Positions 17,827 to 26,734 of a stretch of DNA of 64,000 nt are shown here, one piece after another. How positions within the stretch are numbered: the first letter of the stretch is position 1; each line of letters starts with the position of its first letter. The notes below the pieces were generated by a model. That model saw only the letters and a program-made list of their open reading frames with translations, was not told where the DNA came from and searched no databases. The DNA is taken from assembly GCA_030432695.1 (NCBI GenBank), contig JAUILN010000001.1, positions 744,001-808,000 of the forward strand, read 5' to 3'. Origin of the DNA: a bacterium. Lineage in GTDB: Bacteria > Planctomycetota > UBA1135 > UBA2386. The translations under genes were made by a program, and so were the position numbers.

Positions 17827-20094
17827 ATGCGTCTCGCAATCGGTTTGCTCGCAGTCGTCCTTTCCGCCGGTGCGTCGGCCCAGGACGACAAGCCCTGGAA
17901 CGCGATGGACTACGGTCCATGTCTGTCGACGACGGTCGAAGGTTGGTCGGAGGACAACGTCGCCTTGAAGGGCCGCGTGGTGTTCCTCGGCGACGACGCC
18001 GGCGTGGTGTTCGACACCGAGCTGCTGCGGGTCGCCGCGGTGTGGACCGGTGGCAGCCTGCAGCTGCGCGGCACGCCGTTCGACGGCAGCCACGGGCCGA
18101 TCCCCAAGGTGTCGGGCAAGGCGGTGGCCAGCACCACGCAGCGACCCGGCGTGTCGAGCGACGGTGACTTCACCGACCGGCGGCCGATCCCGCACGGACC
18201 GATGGCGCGCGAGGTCGGTCGGTTCCGCGGCCATTGGTTCCACGGTGATCGGGTGGTGCTCGGTTGGCACTGCGGTGGCCGCGAGGTGCTGGAGAGCTAC
18301 GAGGCGCTCGAAGCCGAGGGCTCGGTGGTGGGCGTGGCGCGGATCCTCGAGATCGCGCCCGGCGCCGCGTTCCAGTTCGTGGTCCGTGAGGACGGCGGCG
18401 CGAAGAACCTGCTGCCGGGACCGACCCGCTCGGTCCGGCTCGATTCGGCGGACGGGTCGATCGACACGAAGCTGCGCACCGCCGCGGCCGACGTGAGCAT
18501 GGAGATCCGCGACGGCGGGCGCATAGTGGTCTCGGTCCCTGCATCGCAGGAGACGATCCACCTGGAGGTGTTGGCCTGGCACAGCAGCGCCACCGAGGCG
18601 AAGTTCGACGATCGCGAGATCCCGGCGCTCGAACCGCTGACCAAGGGCGGGCCGCGGCGCTATCCCGAGACCCTGACCACCAAGGGCGAACTCGGCGGCG
18701 CGGGTGAGGCGTTCGCGGTCGACACGATCACCGTGCCGTCCAGCAACCCGTGGAAGTCACGGCTGCGCTTCGCGGCGTTCGACTTCGTCGACGAGGACAC
18801 CGCGGCGCTGTCGACCTGGAACGGCGACGTGTGGTTGGTCGACGGCGTCGACGCCGACCTCGACCAGCTCACCTGGAGTCGGTTCTGCACCGGGCTCCAC
18901 GATCCGCTCGGTCTGAAGGTGGTCGATGGCCAGATCTACACCCACGGCCGGGACGGTCTCTACCGCCTGCACGACCTGAACGGCGACGGCTGGTGCGACC
19001 AGGTCGAGGTGTTCAACAACGAGGTCTACATCACCAAGGGCTTCCACGAGTTCGCCTTCGACCTGCAGACCGACGCGGCGGGCAACTTCTACTTCTCGAA
19101 GGGCGGGCCGGTGAACCCGGGCGGCCGCGGTTTCCAGAAGATCGTGCCGCACCACGGCACCGTGATGCGGGTCTCGCCCGACGGCCAGAAGTTCGACGTG
19201 GTGATGGCTGGCCTGCGCGCGCCGAACGGCATCGGCATCGGGCCGAACGGCGAGATCAGCACCGGCGACAACCAGGGCACCTGGATGCCGGCGTGCCGGC
19301 TGAACATCTCCACCAACGGCACCTTCGGCGGCTGCGTGGACACCGCGCACATGCTGGTACCGCCGACGCGGTACGACCAGCCGATCTGCTGGTTCCCGAT
19401 GAGCGTCGACAACTCCGGTGGTGGTCAGGTGTGGGTGCCCGAGGGCGTGTGGGGCCCCTACGCCGGCGAGATGCTGCACCAGAGCTACGGCCAGTGCGCG
19501 CTCTACGCGGTATTGCGGCAAGAGAGCTGGGACGGCCGGACCCAGGGTGGCGTGGTACAGATCCCCGCTCAGTTCGCCAGCTCGCAGATGCGCGGTCGCT
19601 TCCATGGTGACGGCCACCTCTACACCACCGGTTTCAAGGGCTGGCAGACGCGGGCCGCGCGCGAGACCGCGTTCCAGCGGGTGCGCCGCACGCAGGCGCC
19701 GCTCCGGATGCCGACCGGTCTCGCGGTGTTCAGCGAAGGCATCGAGCTGACCTTCTCGGATCCGGTCGACGCGGAGGTCGCCGCCGATCCGGAGAGCTAC
19801 GAGGTGCAGGTCTGGAATTACAAGTGGGCGGAGCGCTACGGCTCGCCGGAGTACCGGCCGTCGTCGCCTGAGGACGTGGTGAAGGACGGCCAGGAGAACC
19901 GCGACGACCTGATGGTCACCAAGGCCGAGGTCGGCGAGGACGGTCGCAAGGTGTTCCTGCACGTGGAAGGCATGCAGACGTGCATGCAGATGCGGATCAC
20001 CTGGAACCTCGATGGCGCCGATGGCGAGCTGGTCGAAGGCTCGATCCACAACACGATCCACTTTCTGCCGAGCCGCGGGGACGACGCGAAGTGA
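17827..20094 (+). CDS. Exported DUF6797 protein with sugar-dehydrogenase-like propeller
   Basis: 755 residues. The ATG begins a signal peptide (MRLAIGLLAVVLSAGASAQ). Residues of about 24-130 match the DUF6797 pattern of PVC bacteria: WNAMDYGPCLSTTVEGW, ALKGRVVFLGDDAGVVFDTE, VWTGGSLQLRGTPFDGSHG. A second part from about 300 (SRLRFAAFDFVDEDTAALST, DGLYRLHDLNGDGWCDQVEV, GLRAPNGIGIGPNGEIS) is a beta-propeller of the glucose/sorbosone dehydrogenase type. Such proteins occur with multihaem cytochromes in Planctomycetes and Verrucomicrobia and are thought to act in extracytoplasmic oxidation of sugars or polysaccharides. The stop overlaps the next GTG start (GTGA), linking it to the cytochrome gene. 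There is no CxxCH in this protein. Confidence 0.75.
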   Translation: MRLAIGLLAVVLSAGASAQDDKPWNAMDYGPCLSTTVEGWSEDNVALKGRVVFLGDDAGVVFDTELLRVAAVWTGGSLQLRGTPFDGSHGPIPKVSGKAVASTTQRPGVSSDGDFTDRRPIPHGPMAREVGRFRGHWFHGDRVVLGWHCGGREVLESYEALEAEGSVVGVARILEIAPGAAFQFVVREDGGAKNLLPGPTRSVRLDSADGSIDTKLRTAAADVSMEIRDGGRIVVSVPASQETIHLEVLAWHSSATEAKFDDREIPALEPLTKGGPRRYPETLTTKGELGGAGEAFAVDTITVPSSNPWKSRLRFAAFDFVDEDTAALSTWNGDVWLVDGVDADLDQLTWSRFCTGLHDPLGLKVVDGQIYTHGRDGLYRLHDLNGDGWCDQVEVFNNEVYITKGFHEFAFDLQTDAAGNFYFSKGGPVNPGGRGFQKIVPHHGTVMRVSPDGQKFDVVMAGLRAPNGIGIGPNGEISTGDNQGTWMPACRLNISTNGTFGGCVDTAHMLVPPTRYDQPICWFPMSVDNSGGGQVWVPEGVWGPYAGEMLHQSYGQCALYAVLRQESWDGRTQGGVVQIPAQFASSQMRGRFHGDGHLYTTGFKGWQTRAARETAFQRVRRTQAPLRMPTGLAVFSEGIELTFSDPVDAEVAADPESYEVQVWNYKWAERYGSPEYRPSSPEDVVKDGQENRDDLMVTKAEVGEDGRKVFLHVEGMQTCMQMRITWNLDGADGELVEGSIHNTIHFLPSRGDDAK

Positions 20095-22166
20095 GGCGGT
20101 CGATCGCTCGGGTGTTCGCGGCTCTGGCCGTCGTCGCTCTGCTGGTCCCGGCCGCGGCTCAGGAGCCCACGGCGGACCAGCTCGCGCCCGGCCTGGCGAT
20201 GCGGGTCGAGATGCGTGGCGGCTCCGCCGATGACTCGTTGGCCGAAGACGTACGGGTGGCGCGGCTGCTCGCGCTGCACGTGCCGCGCGGCCAGACGGTG
20301 ACGCCGTTCGTCCGTCGCGGGCCGTACCAGATCACCTGGGAGGGCTGGCTCGACGTGCCGCGCCGCGACAACTTCGTGTTCGGTGCGGTTGGCGCGGGCA
20401 ACTTCACGCTGACGATCGACGGCGAAGCGGTGCTCGAGGCCAAGGGGCGTTTCACCGAGCCGGTGTCGAGCGAGGAGCTGCGGCTCAAGAAGGGGCTGCG
20501 CAAGGTCGTTGCGACCTACCTCGCGCCGCTGTCGGGGCAGGCCGACCTGCGGGTCACCTGGCAGTGCCGCAAGTTCGGCGTCGAACCGATCCCGCCGACC
20601 GCGTGGTTCCACGAGCCCGCGGCGGTCGAGGGGCTGGCCGAGGGATTGGTGCGTCGCGCGGGTCGCATGGCGTTCGCGACGCATCGCTGTGCGAGTTGTC
20701 ATGGATCTCCCGCGGGCGCCGGCACGATGCCGGAACTGGCGATGCGCGGGCCGTCGCTGGTCGACGCCGGGGACCGGCTGCAGACCGAGTGGATGGCGCG
20801 TTGGATCGTCGATCCGCGCGCGATGCGGTCCGCGGCGCGGATGCCGAGAGTCGACCTCGGCGAGGATCCCGCACAGACCGCGGCCGACCTCGCGGCGTGG
20901 CTCGCGACGCGGAAGTCCGGCGACCTGGGAGAGCTCGCGGCCGGCGACGCGACGAATGGTCACGCGAAGTTCGTCGAACTCGGCTGCTTCACCTGCCACG
21001 ACTTCGCGGCCGAAGATGCCAGCGAGGCGTGGATCCCGCTCGGTGGCGTGGCCGCGAAGTTCGCCGGCCCCGGCGTGCTCGCCGAGTTCCTGCGCGAGCC
21101 GGGAGCGAAGGACCCGTGGATCCGGATGCCGCATCTGCACCTCGACGACGCCGAGGCGGCCGATCTCGCGGCGTTCGTCTGGGAGCGCGCCGAGCCACCG
21201 CAGGCGGCGGAGTCGGCCGGTGACGCTGCGCGTGGCGAGCAGGCCTACCGCGATCTCGGCTGCGCGTCCTGCCACGAGGCCGATGCGACGCCCGCCGCCG
21301 CCACGCTGGCCGATCTCGCCGGAGCCGCGGCTGCCTGGCAGCGAGGCTGCGTCGCCGACACGGCCGAGGCGCGCGGCGCCGCTCCGGACTTCGGACTGAG
21401 CGGCGCGGAGCGCGCGGCCCTGCGCGGCTTCGCGGCGTCGCTGCCGGTCGCAGCGTTGGGGCGCACGTCGCCGAACGAGTTCGCCACCCGCCAGCTCGAC
21501 GAGCGTCGCTGCAACGCCTGCCACGAGGTCGACGGCGCGACGTCGCTTTGGACCACCCGCGAGGCGCGGCTCACGGAACTCGGGCTCGCGTTGCCGGGAT
21601 CCGACGAGCCGGTCGACCTGGAGGGACACGGCGAGCTGCTGCAGCTCCGCCCGGCCCTGACCTGGGTCGGCGAGAAGCTACGAATGGATTGGACCAAGGG
21701 GTTCCTGCGCGGCGACATCGCCTCGCCGCGGTCGTGGCTGCACGCGCGGATGCCGAAGCTGCCCGGTGCCGTGGTCGATCCGTTGGTCGAGGGCCTGGCA
21801 CACCAGCATGGGATCGCCGCCGATCCGGAGCCCTGGGAGGCGGACTCGCGCCTTGTCGCCGAGGGTCGCAAGCTGATCGAGCAGACCGGTGGCTTCGGCT
21901 GCGTGACCTGCCACGCGGTCGGGGACCGGATGCCGGCGGCGTTGTTCGAGGTGCAGGGCATCAACTTCCGCGATGTCGACGCGCGGCTGCGGCCGGGCTT
22001 CTACGCGCGCTGGATGATGGATCCGGAGCGCATCGAGCCGGCTGCGAAGATGCCGCGCTACGCCGACCCGGACGGCCACACGGCGTTGCCCGCGTTCGGC
22101 GGCGACGCGGCGCAGCAGTTCGAGTCGATCCGCCACTTCCAGCACGGTGGCTCGGAGCTGAAGTGA
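20091..22166 (+). CDS. Exported pentahaem c-type cytochrome with PA14-like domain
   Basis: 691 residues from a GTG that overlaps the upstream stop (GTGA at 20091-20094), followed directly by a signal peptide (RSIARVFAALAVVALLVPAAAQ). The N-terminal domain (about 45-170) looks like a PA14 beta-barrel (WEGWLDVPRRDNFVFGAVGA). Five CxxCH haem sites follow, starting at Cys 200 (CASCH), 299 (CFTCH), 391 (CASCH), 474 (CNACH) and 604 (CVTCH), with downstream Met candidates for the sixth ligand (for example KMPRYAD). It probably carries electrons from a periplasmic oxidation performed with its DUF6797 partner. The final bases overlap the start of the MFS gene. Confidence 0.85.
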   Translation: MRRSIARVFAALAVVALLVPAAAQEPTADQLAPGLAMRVEMRGGSADDSLAEDVRVARLLALHVPRGQTVTPFVRRGPYQITWEGWLDVPRRDNFVFGAVGAGNFTLTIDGEAVLEAKGRFTEPVSSEELRLKKGLRKVVATYLAPLSGQADLRVTWQCRKFGVEPIPPTAWFHEPAAVEGLAEGLVRRAGRMAFATHRCASCHGSPAGAGTMPELAMRGPSLVDAGDRLQTEWMARWIVDPRAMRSAARMPRVDLGEDPAQTAADLAAWLATRKSGDLGELAAGDATNGHAKFVELGCFTCHDFAAEDASEAWIPLGGVAAKFAGPGVLAEFLREPGAKDPWIRMPHLHLDDAEAADLAAFVWERAEPPQAAESAGDAARGEQAYRDLGCASCHEADATPAAATLADLAGAAAAWQRGCVADTAEARGAAPDFGLSGAERAALRGFAASLPVAALGRTSPNEFATRQLDERRCNACHEVDGATSLWTTREARLTELGLALPGSDEPVDLEGHGELLQLRPALTWVGEKLRMDWTKGFLRGDIASPRSWLHARMPKLPGAVVDPLVEGLAHQHGIAADPEPWEADSRLVAEGRKLIEQTGGFGCVTCHAVGDRMPAALFEVQGINFRDVDARLRPGFYARWMMDPERIEPAAKMPRYADPDGHTALPAFGGDAAQQFESIRHFQHGGSELK

Positions 22167-23539
22167 ACGACGAACCGAGCGAGCCCGAGACTCTCGTCGC
22201 ACCGACGACGTCTGTCTCGGCGGACGACGTTCCACCACCCACGCGCGGTGAGCGCGCCGCCTGGGCGCTGTTCGACTTCGCCAACAGCGCGTTCCCGACG
22301 GTCATCGTCACCTTCGTCTACGCGACCTACTTCCAGAACGTCCTGGTCGGCGACGAAGTGCGCGGCTCCAGCCTGTGGGGTGGGTCGATGATGGTCTGCG
22401 GGTTGGTCGTCGCAGTGACCGCGCCGGTCGTCGGGAGCCTGGGGGACCAGGTCCGCGGCCGGCGGATGAAGATCACGCTGGCGCTCAGCGCGGTGACCGT
22501 GCTCTGCACCATCCTGTTGGCCTGGCCCGCCGCGGCACCTGGACTCGGTCATGCCGAGGAGGGGGTGATCTGGCTGGCCTGGATCCTGGTCACGGTCGGG
22601 AACACGTGCTTCGAGCAGATGTTCGCGCTGTACAACTCGTTCCTGCCGGGGCTGGGCGACAAGGCGACCGTCGGGCGGCTGTCCGGGATCGGGTGGGCCT
22701 GCGGTTACGTGGGCGGGTTGCTCTGTCTGGCGCTCTCGCTCGGCATGGTGGGAATCGGCGAGCACGAGCCCTGGGTGACCACCGAGGGCGATTGGAACGT
22801 CCGGTCGACCTGTCTCCTGGTGGCCGGCTGGTTCGTGCTGTTCTCGCTACCGTTCTTCTCCAAGGTCCGCGAACGGGGTGGGCACGAGCCGGATCCGGGT
22901 CGGGAAGTCGGACTGCTGGCGGGACTGAAGGAACTCGGACGCACGCTCCGGAAGCTCCGTGACTATCCCGACCTGCTGCGGCTGCTGATCGCGCGGCTGT
23001 TCTACAACGACGCGCTGATCGCGATCTTCGGTCTCGCCGCGCTCTACATGACCGGCACGCTCGGCATGTCGATCGGCGACGCGATGCTGGTCGGCATCTG
23101 GCTGAACGTGGTGTCGGCGATCGGTGCCTGGGGCTTCGGCTACCTCGACGACAAGCTGGGGGGCAAGGCGGCGATTCTGCTCAGCGTCGCGATCATCCTG
23201 GTCGGGACCACCATGGCGATCCTGCTGCCGACCCCGACCTGGTTCTGGGTGTCTTCGTCGATCGCCGGCATCGGCCTCGGCCCCGCGCAGTCGTCGAGCC
23301 GTTCGCTGATGGCGCGGTTCGTCTCGCCGCGACGCAGTGGCGAGTTCTACGGGCTGTTCGCGCTGACCGGCAAGGCGACCACCTGGGTCGGTCCCGGACT
23401 GTTCACGCTGGTGGTCGGACTGACCGGCAGCCAACGCCTCGGTCTGGTTCCGTTGGTGGTGATGTTGGCCGTAGGATTCGTGCTGGCGCTCGGCATCGAC
23501 GAGCGCCGCGGCATGGCGCTCGCCGAGGCGGAAGGCTGA
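22163..23539 (+). CDS. UMF1/Atg22-like MFS transporter
   Basis: 458 residues. The start is GTG in a GTGA overlap with the cytochrome stop. After a polar N-terminus, the first helix holds the UMF1-type signature AWALFDFANSAFPTVIVTFV. About twelve hydrophobic helices follow, with an MFS loop 2-3 region reading SLGDQVRGRRMKITLALSA. The family exports or imports unknown small molecules at the cytoplasmic membrane. The position between an oxidative pair and a ligase suggests transport of the same metabolite, but this is inference. An upstream in-frame extension to 21548 lies inside the cytochrome gene and is not used. Confidence 0.85.
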   Translation: MNDEPSEPETLVAPTTSVSADDVPPPTRGERAAWALFDFANSAFPTVIVTFVYATYFQNVLVGDEVRGSSLWGGSMMVCGLVVAVTAPVVGSLGDQVRGRRMKITLALSAVTVLCTILLAWPAAAPGLGHAEEGVIWLAWILVTVGNTCFEQMFALYNSFLPGLGDKATVGRLSGIGWACGYVGGLLCLALSLGMVGIGEHEPWVTTEGDWNVRSTCLLVAGWFVLFSLPFFSKVRERGGHEPDPGREVGLLAGLKELGRTLRKLRDYPDLLRLLIARLFYNDALIAIFGLAALYMTGTLGMSIGDAMLVGIWLNVVSAIGAWGFGYLDDKLGGKAAILLSVAIILVGTTMAILLPTPTWFWVSSSIAGIGLGPAQSSSRSLMARFVSPRRSGEFYGLFALTGKATTWVGPGLFTLVVGLTGSQRLGLVPLVVMLAVGFVLALGIDERRGMALAEAEG

Positions 23540-23544
23540 GTCCG

Positions 23545-25116
23545 ATGGCAGACCCTTCGACTCTGCTCGGTCTCCTGGCGCGCATCGCCGACCGCGGCGA
23601 CACCCCGTTCGTGGGCTTCCGCGATCGCTGGTGGAGTTCTGCCGAGTGCGTGGCGCGCGTGGATGCCCTGGCGAGCGCGCTCACCGAGCGCGGCGTGCGT
23701 CCCGGCGACCGCGTCGCCTTCTGGCTCGACAAGGGTCTCGACGACGCGCTCGCGCTGTTCGCGACCGCGCGGCTCGCTGCGGTGGGCGTGCAGATCAACC
23801 CGCGCTTCAAGGCCACGCAGATCCGCCACGTCTGCGATGACAGCGAAGCGAAGGTCTGCGTGACCTCGGCGGCCAAGCGGCAGGCGCTGGCGCTGTCCGA
23901 CTCGGCGTTCGGCGGGCGGCCGGTCATCGAGGTCGAAGGCCTGCAGCCGGGGCGGACCCCGCCGGTGGCGAAGGCACTGCGGCCCGAGGACCCCGCGGTG
24001 ATCCTGTACACCAGTGGCTCGACCGGCCGACCGAAGGGCATCGTGCAGAGCCACCAGAGCCTCTGCGACGGGGCGCGGATCGTCGCGGGCTATCTCGGGC
24101 TGCGACCCGACGACGTGCTGCTGGCGACCCTGCCGACCAGCTTCGACTACGGGCTGAACCAGTATCTCGGCGCGGCGTGGGCCGGCGCGCGGGTCCTCGG
24201 CCACAGCTACTTCACCGCCGGCGACCTGCTGCGGCGGATGGAGGCCTACGGGGTCACGGGGCTGGCGGGCGTGCCGGAGATCTGGGTCGAGATGGTCAAC
24301 GCGCTCGAGTCGCGCCTGGCGCTCGGCGGCTGGGACCCGGCCGAGAGTCTGGAGAACTGGCGCTACGCGACCAACAGCGGCGGACGGCTGCCGGCGCGGG
24401 TGGTCGAATTCTTCCTGGAGCACCTGCCCCAGGTGCAGTTCTTCTCGATGTACGGGCTGACCGAGGCGTTCCGCTCCAGCTTCGTGCCGCCCGAGCAGCT
24501 CGGTGCCAGGATGGCGACGATCGGCAAGGCGATGCCCGAGGTCGAGCTGCTGGTGGTCGATCCACAGACCGGTCGGCCGGTCGCGCCCGGCCAGCTCGGC
24601 GAGATCGTCCACTGCGGCGCGTGCGTGGCCGACGGCTACTGGAAGCACCCGGAGGCGACCGCGGAGCGGTTCCGGCCGCATCCGGTGAAGGGCGAAGCCG
24701 AGGGCGGGATGTGCGTGTGGAGCGGTGACCTCGGCTACCGCGACCAGGACGGCTGGATCACCCTGGTCGGTCGGCGGGACGCGCAGCTGAAGATCGGTGG
24801 TTACCGGGTCTCGCCCGACGAGGTCACCGAGGTGCTGCGCTCGGTCCCCGGTGTCGCGACCTCGGCGGCGACCACCCTGCGCCGCGGCAGCGATCGACTG
24901 CCGGCACTCTGCGTGGCGCTGGTGCTGCGGCAGGGCGCCGACATGGAGACGGTGCACGACGCGGTGGTCGCGATGTGTCGTCGGGAACTGCCGAGCTATC
25001 TGATGCCGGCCGAGATCCACTTCGTCGACCGGCTGCCGTTGAACGCCAACGAGAAGCTCGACTACCTGGCGCTGCGGACGATGCTCGAGGACCGTTTCCC
25101 GGAGTTCGGCGCATGA
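23545..25116 (+). CDS. AMP-forming acyl-CoA synthetase/ligase family protein
   Basis: 523 residues, the normal length for the ANL superfamily. The P-loop ILYTSGSTGRPKGI, the A5-type motif SMYGLTEAF, the GDLGYRDQDG motif and the hinge/C-terminal region LVGRRDAQLKIGGYRVSPDEV are all present. The near-C-terminal Lys of the adenylation reaction should be in PLNANEKLDYLALR. These enzymes activate a carboxylate with ATP and pass it to CoA or a carrier thiol; the acid is not evident. The gene begins 5 bp after the MFS stop and overlaps the Nudix gene by four bases (ATGA), so it belongs to the same operon. Confidence 0.88.
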   Translation: MADPSTLLGLLARIADRGDTPFVGFRDRWWSSAECVARVDALASALTERGVRPGDRVAFWLDKGLDDALALFATARLAAVGVQINPRFKATQIRHVCDDSEAKVCVTSAAKRQALALSDSAFGGRPVIEVEGLQPGRTPPVAKALRPEDPAVILYTSGSTGRPKGIVQSHQSLCDGARIVAGYLGLRPDDVLLATLPTSFDYGLNQYLGAAWAGARVLGHSYFTAGDLLRRMEAYGVTGLAGVPEIWVEMVNALESRLALGGWDPAESLENWRYATNSGGRLPARVVEFFLEHLPQVQFFSMYGLTEAFRSSFVPPEQLGARMATIGKAMPEVELLVVDPQTGRPVAPGQLGEIVHCGACVADGYWKHPEATAERFRPHPVKGEAEGGMCVWSGDLGYRDQDGWITLVGRRDAQLKIGGYRVSPDEVTEVLRSVPGVATSAATTLRRGSDRLPALCVALVLRQGADMETVHDAVVAMCRRELPSYLMPAEIHFVDRLPLNANEKLDYLALRTMLEDRFPEFGA

Positions 25117-25670
25117 GCGATCCGCGCGAGTTCCTGCTGGAGCTGCTGACGCGCTACGAGCGGGTCTGGCCGGGCGAGGAGGCCACCGGGCGGATCCGGG
25201 AGCTGGTGGAGCGCAGGGCCGACTGCTTCGAGCGGACCTGCTGGGAACCCGGTCACGTCACCGGCTCGGCGCTGATCCTCGATGCCAAGCGCAGCCGGTG
25301 CCTGCTGACCCACCACCGGAAGCTCGACCGTTGGCTGCAGCTCGGTGGCCACGCCGACGGCGATCCGCGGATCGACGAGGTGGTGCTGCGCGAGGCGCGC
25401 GAGGAGTCGGGGATGGAAGACTTCACGCTCTACGTGCCGCCCGGCGGTGAGCTGGTGCCCTATGACCTCGACGTCCACGACATCCCGGCCCGCAAGCAGG
25501 ATCCGCTGCACGAGCACCACGACGTGCGCTTCCTGCTGATCGCCGGCGCCGACCAGGAGCTGGTGGTCAGCGATGAATCGCACGATCTCGCCTGGGTGCC
25601 GCTCGAGGACCTGGAGCGCTACACCGACGAGGTCTCGGTGCTACGGCTGCGCGACAAGCTGCCGTGGTGA
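25113..25670 (+). CDS. Nudix hydrolase
   Basis: 185 residues. The Nudix box reads [24 protein letters not shown]. The REAREESGM half is canonical; the first Glu of GX5E is Pro, as in the subfamily with a GGHADGD start. Such enzymes hydrolyse nucleoside diphosphates linked to another group; the substrate is not defined. An N-terminal helix pair (about 1-45) precedes the Nudix fold. The start overlaps the ligase stop (ATGA at 25113-25116). It ends 14 bp before the convergent recombinase gene. Confidence 0.88.
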   Translation: MSDPREFLLELLTRYERVWPGEEATGRIRELVERRADCFERTCWEPGHVTGSALILDAKRSRCLLTHHRKLDRWLQLGGHADGDPRIDEVVLREAREESGMEDFTLYVPPGGELVPYDLDVHDIPARKQDPLHEHHDVRFLLIAGADQELVVSDESHDLAWVPLEDLERYTDEVSVLRLRDKLPW

Positions 25671-25684
25671 GGCCGTGAGCCCGG

Positions 25685-26605
25685 CTACTTCGCGGCGGCG
25701 GCGCGCGCCGAGCCGTGCGGGTGGGCGCGGTCGTAGACGTCGCGCAGCCGGGCCATCGACACGTGGGTGTAGATCTCGGTGGTGGTGAGGTTGGCGTGGC
25801 CGAGCAGCTCCTGCACCGTGCGCAGGTCGGCGCCGCGGTCGAGCAGGTGGGTGGCGAAGGAGTGGCGCAGGCCGTGCGGGCTGAGCCGGCCCTGGATGCC
25901 GGCGCGCAGCGCGTGGCGGGACACGGTCTCGAACATCCAGCGGGAGGAGAGCGGGCGGGCCGAGCGGTTCAGGAACGCGGCGCCGCAGTCGGCGACCTGC
26001 TCGTCGCGGATGCGGGCGGCGCGCAGCGGGATCCAGGCCTTCCACGCGGCGCGGGCCGGGCCGCCCAGCAGGCACAGCCGCTCCTTGTTGCGCTTGCCGA
26101 TCACCCGGACCACGCCCTCGTCCTCGTCGACCGCGTCGAGGCGCAGCGTGGCGGCCTCGGAGACCCGGCAGCCGGTCGAGTAGAGCAACTCGAGGAGCGC
26201 GCGGTCGCGGCGGCCGAAAAAGTCCGGCGGGAAGTCGAGGCCGAGCAGGGCGTCGACCTCGGACTCGGTCAGCACGCGGGGCAGCTTGCGCGGGGCCTTG
26301 GGGGCGCGGACCAGGCGCGAGGGGTCGGGGGCGCTGCGGGCCTCGAAGTCGCGGAGGTAGCGGAAGAAGGCGCGCATCGAGGCCAGCTTGCGGCGCACCG
26401 AGGTCGCGGCCAGGCCGCGCTCCTCGAGCTCCACCATGTAGCGGCGCATCTGGTGACGTCCGGGCTCGGGCACGTCGTCGGGCAGCCAGTCGAGCAGTTC
26501 GGCGACGTCTCTGCCGTAGGCCTTCAGCGTGTGTGGCGACACCCGGCGGACGTCGCGCAGGTGGGCGAGGAAGGCGTCGAGGGACTCGGCCAGGGTCGCG
26601 GCCAT
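25685..26605 (-). CDS. Tyrosine recombinase XerC/XerD
   Basis: 306 residues, the standard Xer length. An N-terminal SAM-like core-binding domain (about 5-90) is followed by the catalytic domain, with R147 ([10 protein letters not shown]), K171 (IGKRNKERL), H244 and R247 ([14 protein letters not shown]), H270 (ELLGHANL) and nucleophile Y279 (TTEIYTHV). Xer proteins resolve chromosome dimers at dif. No phage or integron genes are nearby, so a housekeeping role is likely; XerC cannot be told from XerD here. The ATG at 26605 is chosen because the open frame upstream runs antisense to the symporter gene. Confidence 0.93.
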   Translation of the reverse strand: MAATLAESLDAFLAHLRDVRRVSPHTLKAYGRDVAELLDWLPDDVPEPGRHQMRRYMVELEERGLAATSVRRKLASMRAFFRYLRDFEARSAPDPSRLVRAPKAPRKLPRVLTESEVDALLGLDFPPDFFGRRDRALLELLYSTGCRVSEAATLRLDAVDEDEGVVRVIGKRNKERLCLLGGPARAAWKAWIPLRAARIRDEQVADCGAAFLNRSARPLSSRWMFETVSRHALRAGIQGRLSPHGLRHSFATHLLDRGADLRTVQELLGHANLTTTEIYTHVSMARLRDVYDRAHPHGSARAAAAK

Positions 26606-26734
26606 GGGAGAGACGAGTCTACGGGCGCCGTCGGCGGCGGGAAGCCGACTCTTGATTGACCTGACGGGCCTCGCACGCTGGTGCGCACCCTCTCTGGTTC
26701 GAGCCGCCGATCCCTGGCCGGCTCCGGTTCCCGC

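Noticed and set aside
25685..26605. Xer-type recombinase as sign of an integrated phage or integron
   Set aside because: Length and motifs are those of housekeeping XerC/D, and no attachment repeats, phage genes or gene cassettes surround it.
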